From the NCBI RefSeq assembly GCF_000499385.1, contig NW_013654191.1:100880-164879 (forward strand): a stretch of 64,000 nt of DNA, given 5' to 3'. Shown here in pieces: positions 36,301 through 47,276 of the stretch; positions within the stretch are counted from its first letter, which is position 1; each line of letters opens with the position of its first letter. Both the position numbers and the translations under genes were made by a program. This DNA is from Eimeria necatrix. Taxonomy: Eukaryota > Apicomplexa > Conoidasida > Eucoccidiorida > Eimeriidae. The notes below the pieces were generated by a model. The model made no database searches and was not told the DNA's origin. It saw nothing but the letters and a program-made list of their open reading frames with translations.

Positions 36301-39300
36301 GACGGAGGCAGAAAGGGAGAAGACGGATGCAATGCTTGACGAAATCGTGCGGACGTAAGTTCACTCAAAGGCGTACCTTTCAACATAACTGGATTTTTTG
36401 CTGAAGTTGCTGGGATGCGCGATATAAAAACTGTTAAGAGCTATTTTCGAAGCCTTAGAGTGCACGCAAGCGTAGGTTTGCGCAACTGGGTGCAGAAGTG
36501 GCTGAAGACCTAGGTGTATTACGCCAGTTTTGGCTCCCCCGTTTTTCAGGTCATTTAATGTGTTTAGACTGCTTGTTGCTGTGGCTGCGGTGCTTCAGGC
36601 ATTTCCCTAGCGTCAGCGATGAAGCGCTGCAGCGCCCCATACTCTTCACCAGTCTGGCAAGTCGCCAGTACTGTGAGGTTTCTATGCCAGCTTTGCGTTC
36701 GTTGCTTCAAGGGAAACTGCGCGTGTTCAATGAAGAAGTTTTTCAGGTGCAGTTGGTATTTTTCGACGAAGTTCTACACCATGTTGCACGCATTGATAGA
36801 GTATTGAGGCAGCCTTTGGGTCACCTGTTGTTAGTGGGCGCGTCAGGAGCAGGGAAGACGATTCTAACAAAGTTTGTCGCGTGGATGAATGGTCTGAGCA
36901 TCTTCCAAATAAAGGCCGGCAGGAATTACAACACAGCATCATTCGAACAAGACCTCCGAGTTGTAATGAAACGAGCCGCTCTGAAAGATGAGAAAATCGC
37001 ATTCGTTATTGATGAATCCAACGCTCTAGGTCCAGCGTTTTTGGAGAGAATGAATGCTCTTCTGGCATCAGGTGGGAGGCCGAAGTTTCATGCGGTCTCG
37101 TAAGGCGCTTCTGGCGCTGACATGTGCGGCCACCGTAGATGCTACTTGCTGCATTGAAAACGCTAGAGCATCCCGTATTGAGTCCCCAGTTTGAAGTTTT
37201 TGCTTTCGCGTTGCAGGCGAAGTACCAGGGCTCTTTGAAGGCGACGAATACACGGCTCTAATCAATGAATGCAAGGCAGCGTATGGGAGCGACTATCTAG
37301 GTAGTGGGGAGTCTTCAGAGCTGTTTACCCGTTTTACGAAGCAGGTGCAGAGGAATCTGCACATCATTTTTACAATGAACCCGGCGAACCCCGACTTCCA
37401 CAATCGTCAAGCAACCTCCCCCGCTCTGTTTAACAGATGCGTAATCGACTGGTTTGGAGACTGGGCTCAGCCTGCAATGGAGCAAGTGGCGTTCGAGTTC
37501 ACTGACTCAATTGAGCTCTTGCCAGACAGCTTTACACCAGAAGCTATTATTGGTGCAAAGCCAATTAGCAACATTTTGAAGGAGACTGTTGATAAGGCAG
37601 AAGAAGAAATGGCGCTCGATGGGGATGATCTTGCGCGACGCAGCAGGCTGGCTACTGCAATTGTGTCGTTCCAACATGCTGTAGCTAAAAGTAACGCTGT
37701 TCTTTCCAAAAGCGGCCGCAAGTCAAACTATATGACACCGCGTGACTTCCTTGATTTCTTGCACCATTTCCGCGGGCTTGTTGCAGAGAAGAGCGACGCA
37801 AGTGGAGAGCAACAGCACCATCTACAAGCTGGTTTGCAAACCCTAGCACAGGTAGAACGGCAGGTTGGGGAGATGAGAGCGGAACTGACAGAAAAAGGTG
37901 CAGTTCTCGCAGAGAAGAACGAAGAAGCTGAAAAGAAAATGCAACAGATGATAAACCAGCAGGCAGAAGCTGAAAACAAAAAGAAGGGAGCGGAAGTCCT
38001 AGCGCGCAAGCTCGATGAACAGACTGGTATCATCAAGGAACGTAGAGAGGCAGTAGAGGCTCAGCTTAGCGAGGTGGAGCCACTACTCAAGGAAGCTGCA
38101 GAGGCCGTTACAAACATCCCAAAGAAGAGCCTTGATGAACTAAAAAGCATGGCTAACCCTCCAGCAATGGCAAAGGTTGCGGTGGAAGCTGTCGCAGTGC
38201 TAATCACAGATGCTGGAGAAAAGCCTGTTTCTTGGGAAGATGCAAGAAAGATTTTGAAAGCCACAGACTTCATTTCTAAGGTACACTCAAATTCAGTGTG
38301 CGATTGTTTCGTGGTCGCGTTGCTTCGCCTACGATGCTTGTTACGCCTCATCAGGTCGATTCTTCGGGTTTTTTTCATGCTTTTGTGCTCAGATTCTTAA
38401 CTTTGACTGCACATCTGTTAGCTCGGCTACTCGGCGAAGAATCCAAACGAAGTTTCTGACTGGCGACTGGGATATTGAGCGGATCAACAAGGCCTCTCGC
38501 GCAGCAGGACCGCTGGCCCAGTGGGTTGAAAGCAGCGTGAAATTTGTTTTGATTAGCGAGCAAGTAGAGCCACTGCAGACTGAAATCGCTCAGTTGGAAA
38601 CTGAGGCACAGGAAAACGAGGCGAATTTACAGGAGCAGCAGTCCCTTATTACTCAGCTGGAAGGCAAATTGCAGCAGTACAAGCAAGACTATGCTCAGCT
38701 GATTAGTCAGGTACAAAGCATAAAGCGAGAGATGGATGAGGTCCAGAAGAAATGCGCGCGCTCAATGTCACTATTGGAGAACTTGGGGTCGGAAAAGAGT
38801 CGGTGGTTTGAACAGTTAGAGCAACTGAAACTGGCTACTCAGACATTTATCGGAGACAGTTTGCTTGCAGCTGCTTTCTGTGCGTATCTTGGCTTCTTTG
38901 AATACGCGGATCGGAATCGGTTACTTGAAGAGTGGAGGGCAGTGCTCCAAAGGGAGTGCATTCGTTGCCGCGCCGACCTTTCTTTTGTCGACTTCCTTTC
39001 AACACCTTCGGAGAGGCTTCAGTGGGCTGCTCATTCTCTCCCGCCAGATGACCTTTCAGTTCAAAACGCAATTATCCTGAAACGATTCTTGCGCTATCCT
39101 CTTATCATTGACCCTGCTGGTCAGGCAATTAACTTTTTGACTTCTTTCTTGTCCTCAAACAAGTTGTCCAAGACGTCTTTTTTGGATGGAAACTTCCTCA
39201 AGGTTCTGGAGAGCAGTTTGCGGTTTGGTTCTACCTTGGTGATTCAGGATGTTGAGAAGGTAGACCCGATCCTGAACCCTGTCCTCAACAGAGAAACACA

Positions 39301-42300
39301 CAAACTCGGCGGCCGTGTCCTGATCACTGTTGGTGACTCCGAAATCGACTTATCTCCTGCCTTCTCTATGTATCTTGCGACGCGAGACCCTACAGCACAG
39401 TTCACACCCGACCTCTGCAGCCGCGTTACAATGATTAATTTTACTTTAACACCGTCCTCTCTCGTAAACCAGTGTTTAAACCTTATTCTGAAGAGCGAGA
39501 GATCAGATATAGACAAAAAGCGGTCAGATATGCTCAAGCTTCAGGGAGAATTCAAAGTTAAAATACGCGAGCTAGAGGATTCGCTGCTTCTTGCTCTCTC
39601 AAATGTGAAGGGAAACATTTTGGATGATGATTCCGTGATGTCATCCATGGAAATGCTAAAGAGGCAAGCGGCAGAAGTCGCGACTGAGGCCGCCCACACT
39701 GAGGAAATAATGGCGGAGGTCGTGCAGACTAGCAATATGTATTTGCCGTGGGCTCTCGCGGCAGGCCGTATATATTTCACACTTCTCAACCTCTCATGCG
39801 TTTCACCCGTTTATCAGTACGACCTTCGCTTCTTCCTAGGTACGTTTATCATATCATTGGCTTTTGCTCGCCTAGAATGAGGGTTTCGCTGCAGCGTATG
39901 TATCATTTACCTTCTAAAACTGAGTTGTGTCTGGTCGCAGGCATATTGCATGAAACCCTAACAGGAGCTGCAGGCTTGAACGATTTGAAGAAGACAGATT
40001 ACGCGGAGAGGCTGGCTGTCCTTTTGTCCGGTCTTTTCTCAACAACATTCCAGCGCGTAGCCTATGGCTTGGGGTATTATGATAGACTAGTGTTTGCGTT
40101 GCAGCTATGTTACATTAGGACTGAGCTGGATCTTGGCCTGCCCCTGGAATTGCCAGAGCTTCAGCTCCTTTTACAGGGGTTCGTAGAGGATCAGGGGTCT
40201 CAGACGGTTTCATGGACAAATACTCTTCATGGGGAATTGACCGCTGAGCAAATGAAGGCGCTACAGAAATTGCTGGCGCTTCCATGCTTTTCTGGCCTTC
40301 AAGACCACATGACAACGCATGAGTCTGAATGGATTGCGTTGTTGCGGTCTTCTGCCCCTGAAACAAGCATTCCTCGTGGCATTTTCACTGCTGAGCCACA
40401 TCCGTTGGCAGACAAGAAGATTGGCAGTCAGCGCTCTATGACTCTCGGAGAGTGGATCAATCTACTTCGGGAGCTACTTGTATTAAGGGCCTTGAGACCA
40501 GACCGTGTGACTTGTGTTCTAATTGAGCTATGCGAAGGTGTTCTTGGAGAGAATTTCCTTTCCGTCCCCGAACTGACGCAAGACCTGCTTAAAGAGGTTG
40601 TTGAGAAGCAGGCAAGCAGTACTTCTCCAGTTTTATTCGTCTTATCTCCTGGCTCTGATCCAAGTAGTCTAATTACTCACCTGGCCTCCGCTGTCCAGCA
40701 ACCCATCAGCTCCGTGGCAATGGGCAGCAAGGAAGGGTTTGAGCTTGCAGATAAAGCCATTGCCAAGGCAACTCGACAGGGCACTTGGGTTTTATGCAAG
40801 AACGTCCATCTTTCTCTCAAATGGCTCCAGGATTTGGAGACAAACCTGCATCGTGGCCAGGCACACGCGAACTTCCGCCTGTTCCTCACCATGGAGTACA
40901 ATCCGAAGGTTCCCGCCACGCTGGTTAGAGCGTCTTGCACCTTTGTGTTCGAGCCACCACTTGGCATCAAGGCATCCTTGTACAGGTCGTACGCGATGCT
41001 CTTCGGTGCTAGTGGTACCCGTGGAGTATCTAGTCGAAGCAGTGCTCAACCGCAACCTGTCCAGCCTCCCGCCGCAGCCCGTTGCCGCTTGCAGTTTCTT
41101 CTAGCTTTCCTGCATGCTATTATACTGGAAAGGCGAAGATATGCACCTGTCGGCTGGTGCAAGCTTTATGAGTTCTCTGAGGCTGATCAGAAATGTGCAT
41201 TGAGCATAGTAGACTCTTGGCTTGCCACCGCTGCACAGCGTGGTGATACTCTCTCCGACCATGTAGCTCCAGAGCGACTTCCTTGGACTGCAATACGAAC
41301 ACTCATTGCACAAGTGTGCTATGGGGGACGACTGGACAATGCTGTTGATGAGCGGTAAGTGCATGCTCCTGCTTAATGCCTCAAGCAACATCTTTGACGC
41401 TCAGCGACTTCACAGTGGACTGGTGCTCAGTGTCATTTGAAAGTTTAGCTCTGTCTTCCGTTTATGATGCTGGAGCGAAATGCGTTGTCACTTGTATCAG
41501 GGTCCTGCGGTCGTTCGTGGACTACTTGTTCCGTCCAGAGGCGTTTGAATCTGATTTCTGCCTCAATATGCCGAACCTGGGGAAGGACGTGGAGGATTCG
41601 GAAGCAGAATTGTTGCGAGCCCCAGCTGAGCTCTTCAAGACACACGAACAGTACCTTGAATGGGTTGACTCACTACCGCCGCGGGACATGCCAGCATGGA
41701 TCGGCTTCAATTCGCGCGCTGAGTGGCTGTTGGCTTCCAGGCAGGCGCATGCCTGCATTGCCAATTGGTCCACTTTGCTGCTACGCGGCAAGGAAGAGTC
41801 ACTAGACTTCCACTCTATCTCAGAGAGCATTATGAAGGGTCTCAAACGCCAAAAGAGTGTTGCGGCAATAAGCGATGAAAAAGAACCTGATGAGGCTCCG
41901 AAAGCGACGTCGTGGCTCACTTTGCTCATCCCCGTCGTACAAGCTTGCCTAGCTACTTTGCCAGAAAAACTTCCCGTCTTACAACGGACTGATACGATGG
42001 TGCAAAATCCAATGTTCCGTTGCTTTGAGCGTGAACTAGCAGTTGGTGCAAGGTAGGCCCTTGCTTTCTCAATAGTGTTTGTTCAGCACCTTATATGCAG
42101 GTTAGATATGGCGGTGCTCCTTTAACGAGTAAGTACACAAGAAGATTTGCGACGTTGCTATGGTCGTGGGTTTCCTTTCCTTCAGGCTGTGTATGCTGAT
42201 TCGCGAATCTTTGGGAGAGCTGCTGCTCGTCTGCAAAGGTGAACTGAAAATAACCAACTCTCTTCGTGAGTTGGCAACGCTGATATCTTCATCGAAAGTT

Positions 42301-43162
42301 CCAGGGGAGTGGAGTCAGGTTTATGTCTCTTCTCAAGAACTGACTGTGAAGGAGTGGCTCGAGGATTTTAGCCGTCGTTTAGCACAACTAGCGATGGTGT
42401 CTCGGGAATTCGGTGCAGAAGGAAACGACAAGCAGATCGAGGCAGCTATGAACTTACTTTCACGACAGCGTGACGATGGAGAGCTGTCTCAATGGAGAAT
42501 TTGGCTTGGAGGCCTGTTTTTCCCGTCAGCCTACCTCACAGCGACCCGCCAAGCGGTCGCCCAAGCTAAGGGGTGGTCACTTGATGATTTGGCCGTGGAG
42601 GTTCTCGTTGGTTCTGTCGAAGCTAAAGATGACCAGTCCTTTATTATCACTGGGTTAACCGTAGAAGGTGCAGCGTGGAACGCAAGTGAAAAGGTTCGCT
42701 GACCTTATGGAACTACAATAGGTTTAACGATTCAGTTTTCAGTGCCTTCACACGACTTCCCCCATGCCTAAGGATTGTTGATGTTGCTGTGAAATGCGCC
42801 TCAGTGTTTGGACGTCGCTGACACGATTGCGTCAAGTTTGCCGCCGATGGTCATGCGTTGGTACCACAAAGGAGAAGGGTGCAAGTTCAAAGAAGATGGG
42901 CAAAAGTACATTTCGACCCCGCTGTTTTTGAATAGGGCCCGCAAGTAAGCGCATATCACTCAGCTAAACAGCTAAACAGAACGCATGGCTGCACTGATGT
43001 GGAGAGATATGCACACCGCTAGAAGTTGTTTGCTAATTTACCTGTGATTGGTTTTCCCTCAGGGACCTTGTAGCTTTTGTAGACCTTCCCGCTAGCGAAC
43101 AATACCCACCCGCCCTGTGGGTGCAGCGTGGTATGGCCGTTCTCTTGTGGGGTGATCTTTAA
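24318..43162 (+). CDS. DYNC1H1: Cytoplasmic dynein 1 heavy chain, complete, 25 exons
   Basis: Exons: 24318-25222, 25392-26760, 26882-27316, 27587-27796, 27984-28278, 28482-29774, 29966-30201, 30546-30773, 30954-31216, 31426-31911, 32094-32257, 32464-32568, 32745-32956, 33162-34778, 34921-35148, 35260-35838, 35936-36354, 36599-37071, 37217-38280, 38393-39839, 39941-41354, 41501-42052, 42186-42693, 42805-42944, 43063-43162. Every junction keeps phase; 4,913 residues against about 4,646 in human. Tail and linker come first. P-loops follow: AAA1 GPAGTGKTE (about 1995), AAA2 GPVGTGKS (2290), AAA3 GPPGSGKT (2716), AAA4 GASGAGKT (3095). Walker B segments include [29 protein letters not shown] and VIDESNAL. 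Coiled-coil stalk arms at about 3376-3476 and 3581-3690 flank the microtubule-binding tip. The C-terminal domain has [16 protein letters not shown], as in cytoplasmic dynein 1. It is a minus-end microtubule motor. The ATG has a good context (CACCATGG). Confidence 0.95.
34779..34920 (+). other. GC-AG intron in the dynein gene
   Basis: The donor reads AAAG|GCAAGT and the acceptor GTGCTGCAG. Phase 0 and dynein homology (QFITK joined to [12 protein letters not shown]) need this GC donor; the only nearby GT (at 34783) gives the wrong phase. Confidence 0.8.
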
Positions 43163-45351
43163 AGGCAGGATTTGCTGCACACAGAGCACTGCGTCCTGTC
43201 ACTTTGAACCATTCAGCCAAGCGGGTTTCGCATGAGGCTTGCTGCCGCTTGTGGACGGTTTCCGTTCTTTTTACTTTGCAGCAGAGTAATTGCAACAAAG
43301 AGCTGATTCTCGTGGGCCTATGCTATCCTGAAGTTAAAACTGAAAACAAAGCCTCTGCTCTTCAATCAATTTGCTTTCGATTGAAACTGCAGCAAATGAG
43401 GCTTCTCTGACGTCACATGCAACCCACCACAAGTTGCCCAGTGTTGTTACGCGTGCAGACCCGCTAGCAACGCAGCCTAAGCGGCGAATGAGTAGGCACT
43501 GCTGAAATCCAGTGTTTTTGCGTGGAGCGCGTGCTAATTGCCAAAGCACTAGGGAGAATTAGGACGACTAGACTGTCGTAGCACGCTTCATTCGAAAGGA
43601 GTACGCATCGCATTGCATAAGCGTAGGACTTGCTCATATATGAGCGCACTTTGTAACAGTCAGCGTGAGACTTTCTTTCGGACCACAGGCAGCACTGGAA
43701 GTGAAATGTCAGGAGGAGCCACTGTGCGTATATCTCCCTTATCCAGTGACTTTGTCCGAAGGTCGCTGGAGAACTGCAACGCTGCGCAGGTTTGTAATCC
43801 TCTCTTTAACTCCTCACCGTGGAAGAGAAGCATACGTGCATGCATAAAATTTTTCACAAACGCAACTCCAGATCTAAGCTGACACTCACCACAATTCGAT
43901 GTCGCGCAGCAATGTGCACTGCATCACTCCTGCGAGCCTGAACTGTGTGAGTGCTGTCCCGTCCATACAGTTATTTGCGCCAACAATAGCGAAGGAATTA
44001 CGTTGATAACAAGCGTTCTCAAACACCGTTGAGACGAGACCAGCATGCGTTATATTACAGTAGTAGAGGCCGGCACCTTTGACTGTGATTCTGGTAGAAC
44101 TGACTTAGAGGTGTCTACGGCTACGCACCACCTCAACAACGGCCAACAAACAGTGTAGCAACAGAAAAAACCTAGTCAAAAAACGTAACGTTCTAACGGC
44201 TTTTTGCCACTCTCCCTGGGTGGCCAGTATGGAATTCAGTGGCTCTTCCCTACCTGAGAGGCTTCATATCAGCCGAGAGCTTCCAAGTCAAAACATGTTG
44301 GAGTGGTGACTCCCTTTGTGCCTTCTTGTGGCCAAGACCGCATAGCTGCCGTGCATGCACATGTGCAAGGCCGCACTAGCGAGAATGTCGGTCGTGTATG
44401 CCAGGAGGTATTTGGGCGGGCAGGCACAAACACACAACTAAGACACTTTCTCTGGAGGGCCTTTCCTTGATCGAATCCCTAAACCCTAGAGTTGCCTGGC
44501 TGTAGGCGGAAGCAAGGTATTCTCAGGTAGTTTGGTGCCTAAGGCAGCCGAAGTTCCAGAGTGATCCGTAGAGTGGAATTTTGGTTTAAGTGTAGTCCCA
44601 CTATTTTTGATGCAAGCTGTCTCCGTCGTAGGTAACGAACTTGTACGGTAAGCTTGCCGCACAATTAGTCCATACTCGAATATCCTGCGCTGATCGGTTC
44701 CCTCCGGGCCTTTACCCTTCTGAGAAACCTACTTAATACACGAGTGCCACCAAGCCACAATTATGGCATTACAGTAGTGGTGTTTATCTAGACTGCAGAG
44801 CGGTAGCGAATTACTTGAGCGCAAGTGAGCGATGTCCCGAGTAAACGGTGAGGTGCAAAATGTTATGATAAAACTGCAAATGGGGAGGTGCACCCACTCA
44901 AAATACCTGCACGGCATATATAAAAGCTATAAAAGGTACTAGTTCGTCATGGGACTTCATGCAGCACAGGCTGCCGTAGAAGCTAACAGTCAATAGGCAC
45001 TTTCCCAGCACATTCTTGGCCTTGCCTCCAAAGCTCTTGCATGTATACTTCCGACAATGCTTCCGGTATTTCCTAGTTGTTCATTTTTAACATTCATAAA
45101 GTTACCGCGCATTCAGGGATTTCCTAGATATTCGCAGTAGAGGGCGCAGTGCTTCTTTGTTTGATTGAGGCTGCTGCCGCTGCGGGGAGACCAAGCAGTC
45201 CACGGCGGGGCTGCAGCTCTCATGTTCGGTCGTGCGGAAACATCTAATAGCGCATCTACTGCAGGCTGTGGAATAGGGGAAGTGCTTTCCAAGGGGATAC
45301 TGCCCTTATATCTGAATTTCGGCCTGTCTCGGTTCCTCCCCACACATCAAG
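43163..45351. other. Intergenic region between dynein and L35
   Basis: 2.2 kb with no complete gene visible. It holds a 28-codon exon-like segment at 43706-43789 (listed separately), one isolated CCTAAACCCTAG at about 44477 that resembles a telomere repeat but is not an array, and a TGCATGCA box at 44352-44359. The last few hundred bases should be the L35 promoter and leader. Confidence 0.55.
43706..43789 (+). pseudogene. Isolated exon-like segment resembling the RPB3 N terminus
   Basis: ATG at 43706 opens 28 codons ending at a CAG|GTTTGT donor-like site. The peptide (ATVRISPLSSDF... LENCNAAQ) resembles the start of the RNA polymerase II subunit RPB3 family (TVRI-x-EL ... ENTD). I searched the next 1.5 kb on the same strand for the expected continuation (an NSLRRV-IAEVP block) and did not find it. 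It may be a gene remnant or chance. Confidence 0.2.
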
Positions 45352-46305
45352 ATGGTGAGCAACACCCGTAAAAAACATGCTACAGAGAAGAAGTGGCCTG
45401 GAAGAGGAGGTCCCCAGCAGATTTTGGAATTGGGTGAACACATGAAAATTGGTTGGAGTGTTCCTCAACATTAGTGCTGGGGAATATAGGGGTTTCCCCA
45501 GAGTACATCACTGTAGGGGTCTTCCACAGCTGCTTGGAGCACTTCTGCTAGGCATTGATTCCCTGCACGGCGCATGGGGTTGGTTCTCCCTTAGATGCTT
45601 TATGTGGGAGCTCCACTCATTTATTTTGCAACATGATTTGGTTATGAGTCTGGGGGCACCTCGTGGAAACGCCAAACCGCTGTGGGGCGGGTGGCTGATG
45701 CACTGCTCGATCCATCCCCGCTATTGCCTCTTCGTGGCTGCTCCTTGCTTTGTTTGGCATTTGACACTGCGGCAGAGAGGCTGTGCCTGGGACATGACGG
45801 TTGCTGTTTATGTGACTTCGCGCCTGTTGCAGGTTGGCATCACGGCGCACGAACTGAGGCAGAAGGCCCCGAAAGACCTTCAGAAACAGCTAGAGGACCT
45901 CAAGAAGGAGCTCTCTCTGCTGCGAGTCGCAAAAGTGACGGGTGCGACTCCAGCAAAGCTCGCAAAAATCACACAAGTTCGGAAGGGCATCGCCCGCGTT
46001 TTGACTGTTTACAACCAGAAGAGGAGGGAAGAAGCCAAAAAGTTTTTCAAGGGGTGCAAGCATAAGCCCAAGGACCTGAGGCTCAAGAAGACGAGAGCCA
46101 TAAGGCGAAGGTTGACTTTGTCGCAGCGCAGGAAGATGACTGTGCGGTGAGTGGGCTGGTGAAAGCACGTCCCACGTCTCCGCGTGCATGCTCACCTGAG
46201 GTTGTGTCTTCACGCTGTGGAGGATGTGATCTGAGTTTTTTCTGCTTCAGGCGTACTAAGAGGGTACAGAATGTTCCGAGGAGGAAGTACGCACTGCTGG
46301 CTTGA
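45352..46305 (+). CDS. RPL35: 60S ribosomal protein L35 (uL29)
   Basis: Exons: 45352-45354, 45833-46146, 46251-46305 (TGA); 123 residues, the usual length of eukaryotic L35. The first coding exon is only the ATG; intron 1 starts at once with GTGAGC. Exon 2 reads [11 protein letters not shown], then [32 protein letters not shown] and [14 protein letters not shown], all diagnostic of uL29 in eukaryotes. Exon 3 adds a basic tail ending RRKYALLA. The protein sits by the peptide exit tunnel of the large subunit. An open frame runs upstream from exon 2 through the intron, but it lacks any family similarity. The leader before the ATG is pyrimidine-rich (CTCGGTTCCTCCCC). Confidence 0.95.
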
Positions 46306-47276
46306 AGTCTCCGCACTCATTAGCAGCATACACCTTCTGGGGAGGCCAATCGTAACGTGCTAGGGTATGAGCACTGCATTTGGACGCTGGGCTACGTTCC
46401 CAGTTTTGCAGTGCTTATGTGGCACAAAGTAGATCAGCAAACGCGCCGCGATGCAGCGGCGTTCCCTGCTGCTGTGAAGCAACAGACTGCATCCAACTTC
46501 CTGTGTGAATATTTTCGAGGGTTCTCGCCGTACGTACTCTTATGTACCCTGTGGCAGGAAGGCACGTGGCTCACAGGAGCATGCTGTAGTACCCTCCCAG
46601 CCAAGCAGAGATTACAGTAGAAAATGTAGCCTTCCAATATCCTCGTGGCTTGGGTCATCTAGAGGTCAGGCAGGCTGCTCAACGGCGGCAGCATAGAATA
46701 ACTGAGAGACAGTCTTAAGGCTCTGCAGGCGATACTTCAGAATGCCTCTGCGTAGCGCAGTGTGCACTTCAGTGTACGGCCGCTAAGTTGCTAGGCCTTC
46801 GCTATGGAAAGTAGAACAGTGCAGGGTGGGTGGGTTTGCACACGGCGTGGTGACCGCTGATCAGTTGGGAGCGTGAAAAACGTAACAAAACACTGGACCG
46901 TCGATGCGCCATCGCGCAGTCCCGTTCCGTACTGTCAAGTGTAGGCTAGCCAGGCAGATGGCGTGCACATATCCCAGTGGAATTAGTGCGATGCTACTAA
47001 CTAAATTTGTGCTACTCCTGTACTCGTTAGCCTTTGCGGCACTGCAACCACAGAACGGAAGCCGGAGGCGTCAAAGTTGTGCTCAGCGTCGCTTCGAAGC
47101 GGGGAACTCAATCGTGTGCATAGAATTGCTCTAGCTCTACTCTTGCAGCGCCTCTGGGCGCTGTTCAACGCGCAAACGATGTGGCCTTCACGAGCTGGTT
47201 ACCGCGGATCCGCCATCGCCAACAGAGCGATACGGACTAGACTGGCACTGGGGGATGAAACTGTCCTCCGCCTCCA
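46306..47276. other. Convergent intergenic region
   Basis: Nearly 1 kb between the L35 stop and the stop of the TLDc gene on the other strand. Short open frames only; I see no gene, RNA or repeat that I can support. Confidence 0.55.

Noticed and set aside
44470..44500. Telomere-like CCTAAACCCTAG
   Set aside because: A single copy without tandem repeats; not a telomere or interstitial array.
45449..45832. N-terminal extension of L35 from an upstream in-frame ATG
   Set aside because: The 128 codons have no similarity to L35, and the ATG-plus-intron model gives exactly 123 residues with a family-like start.
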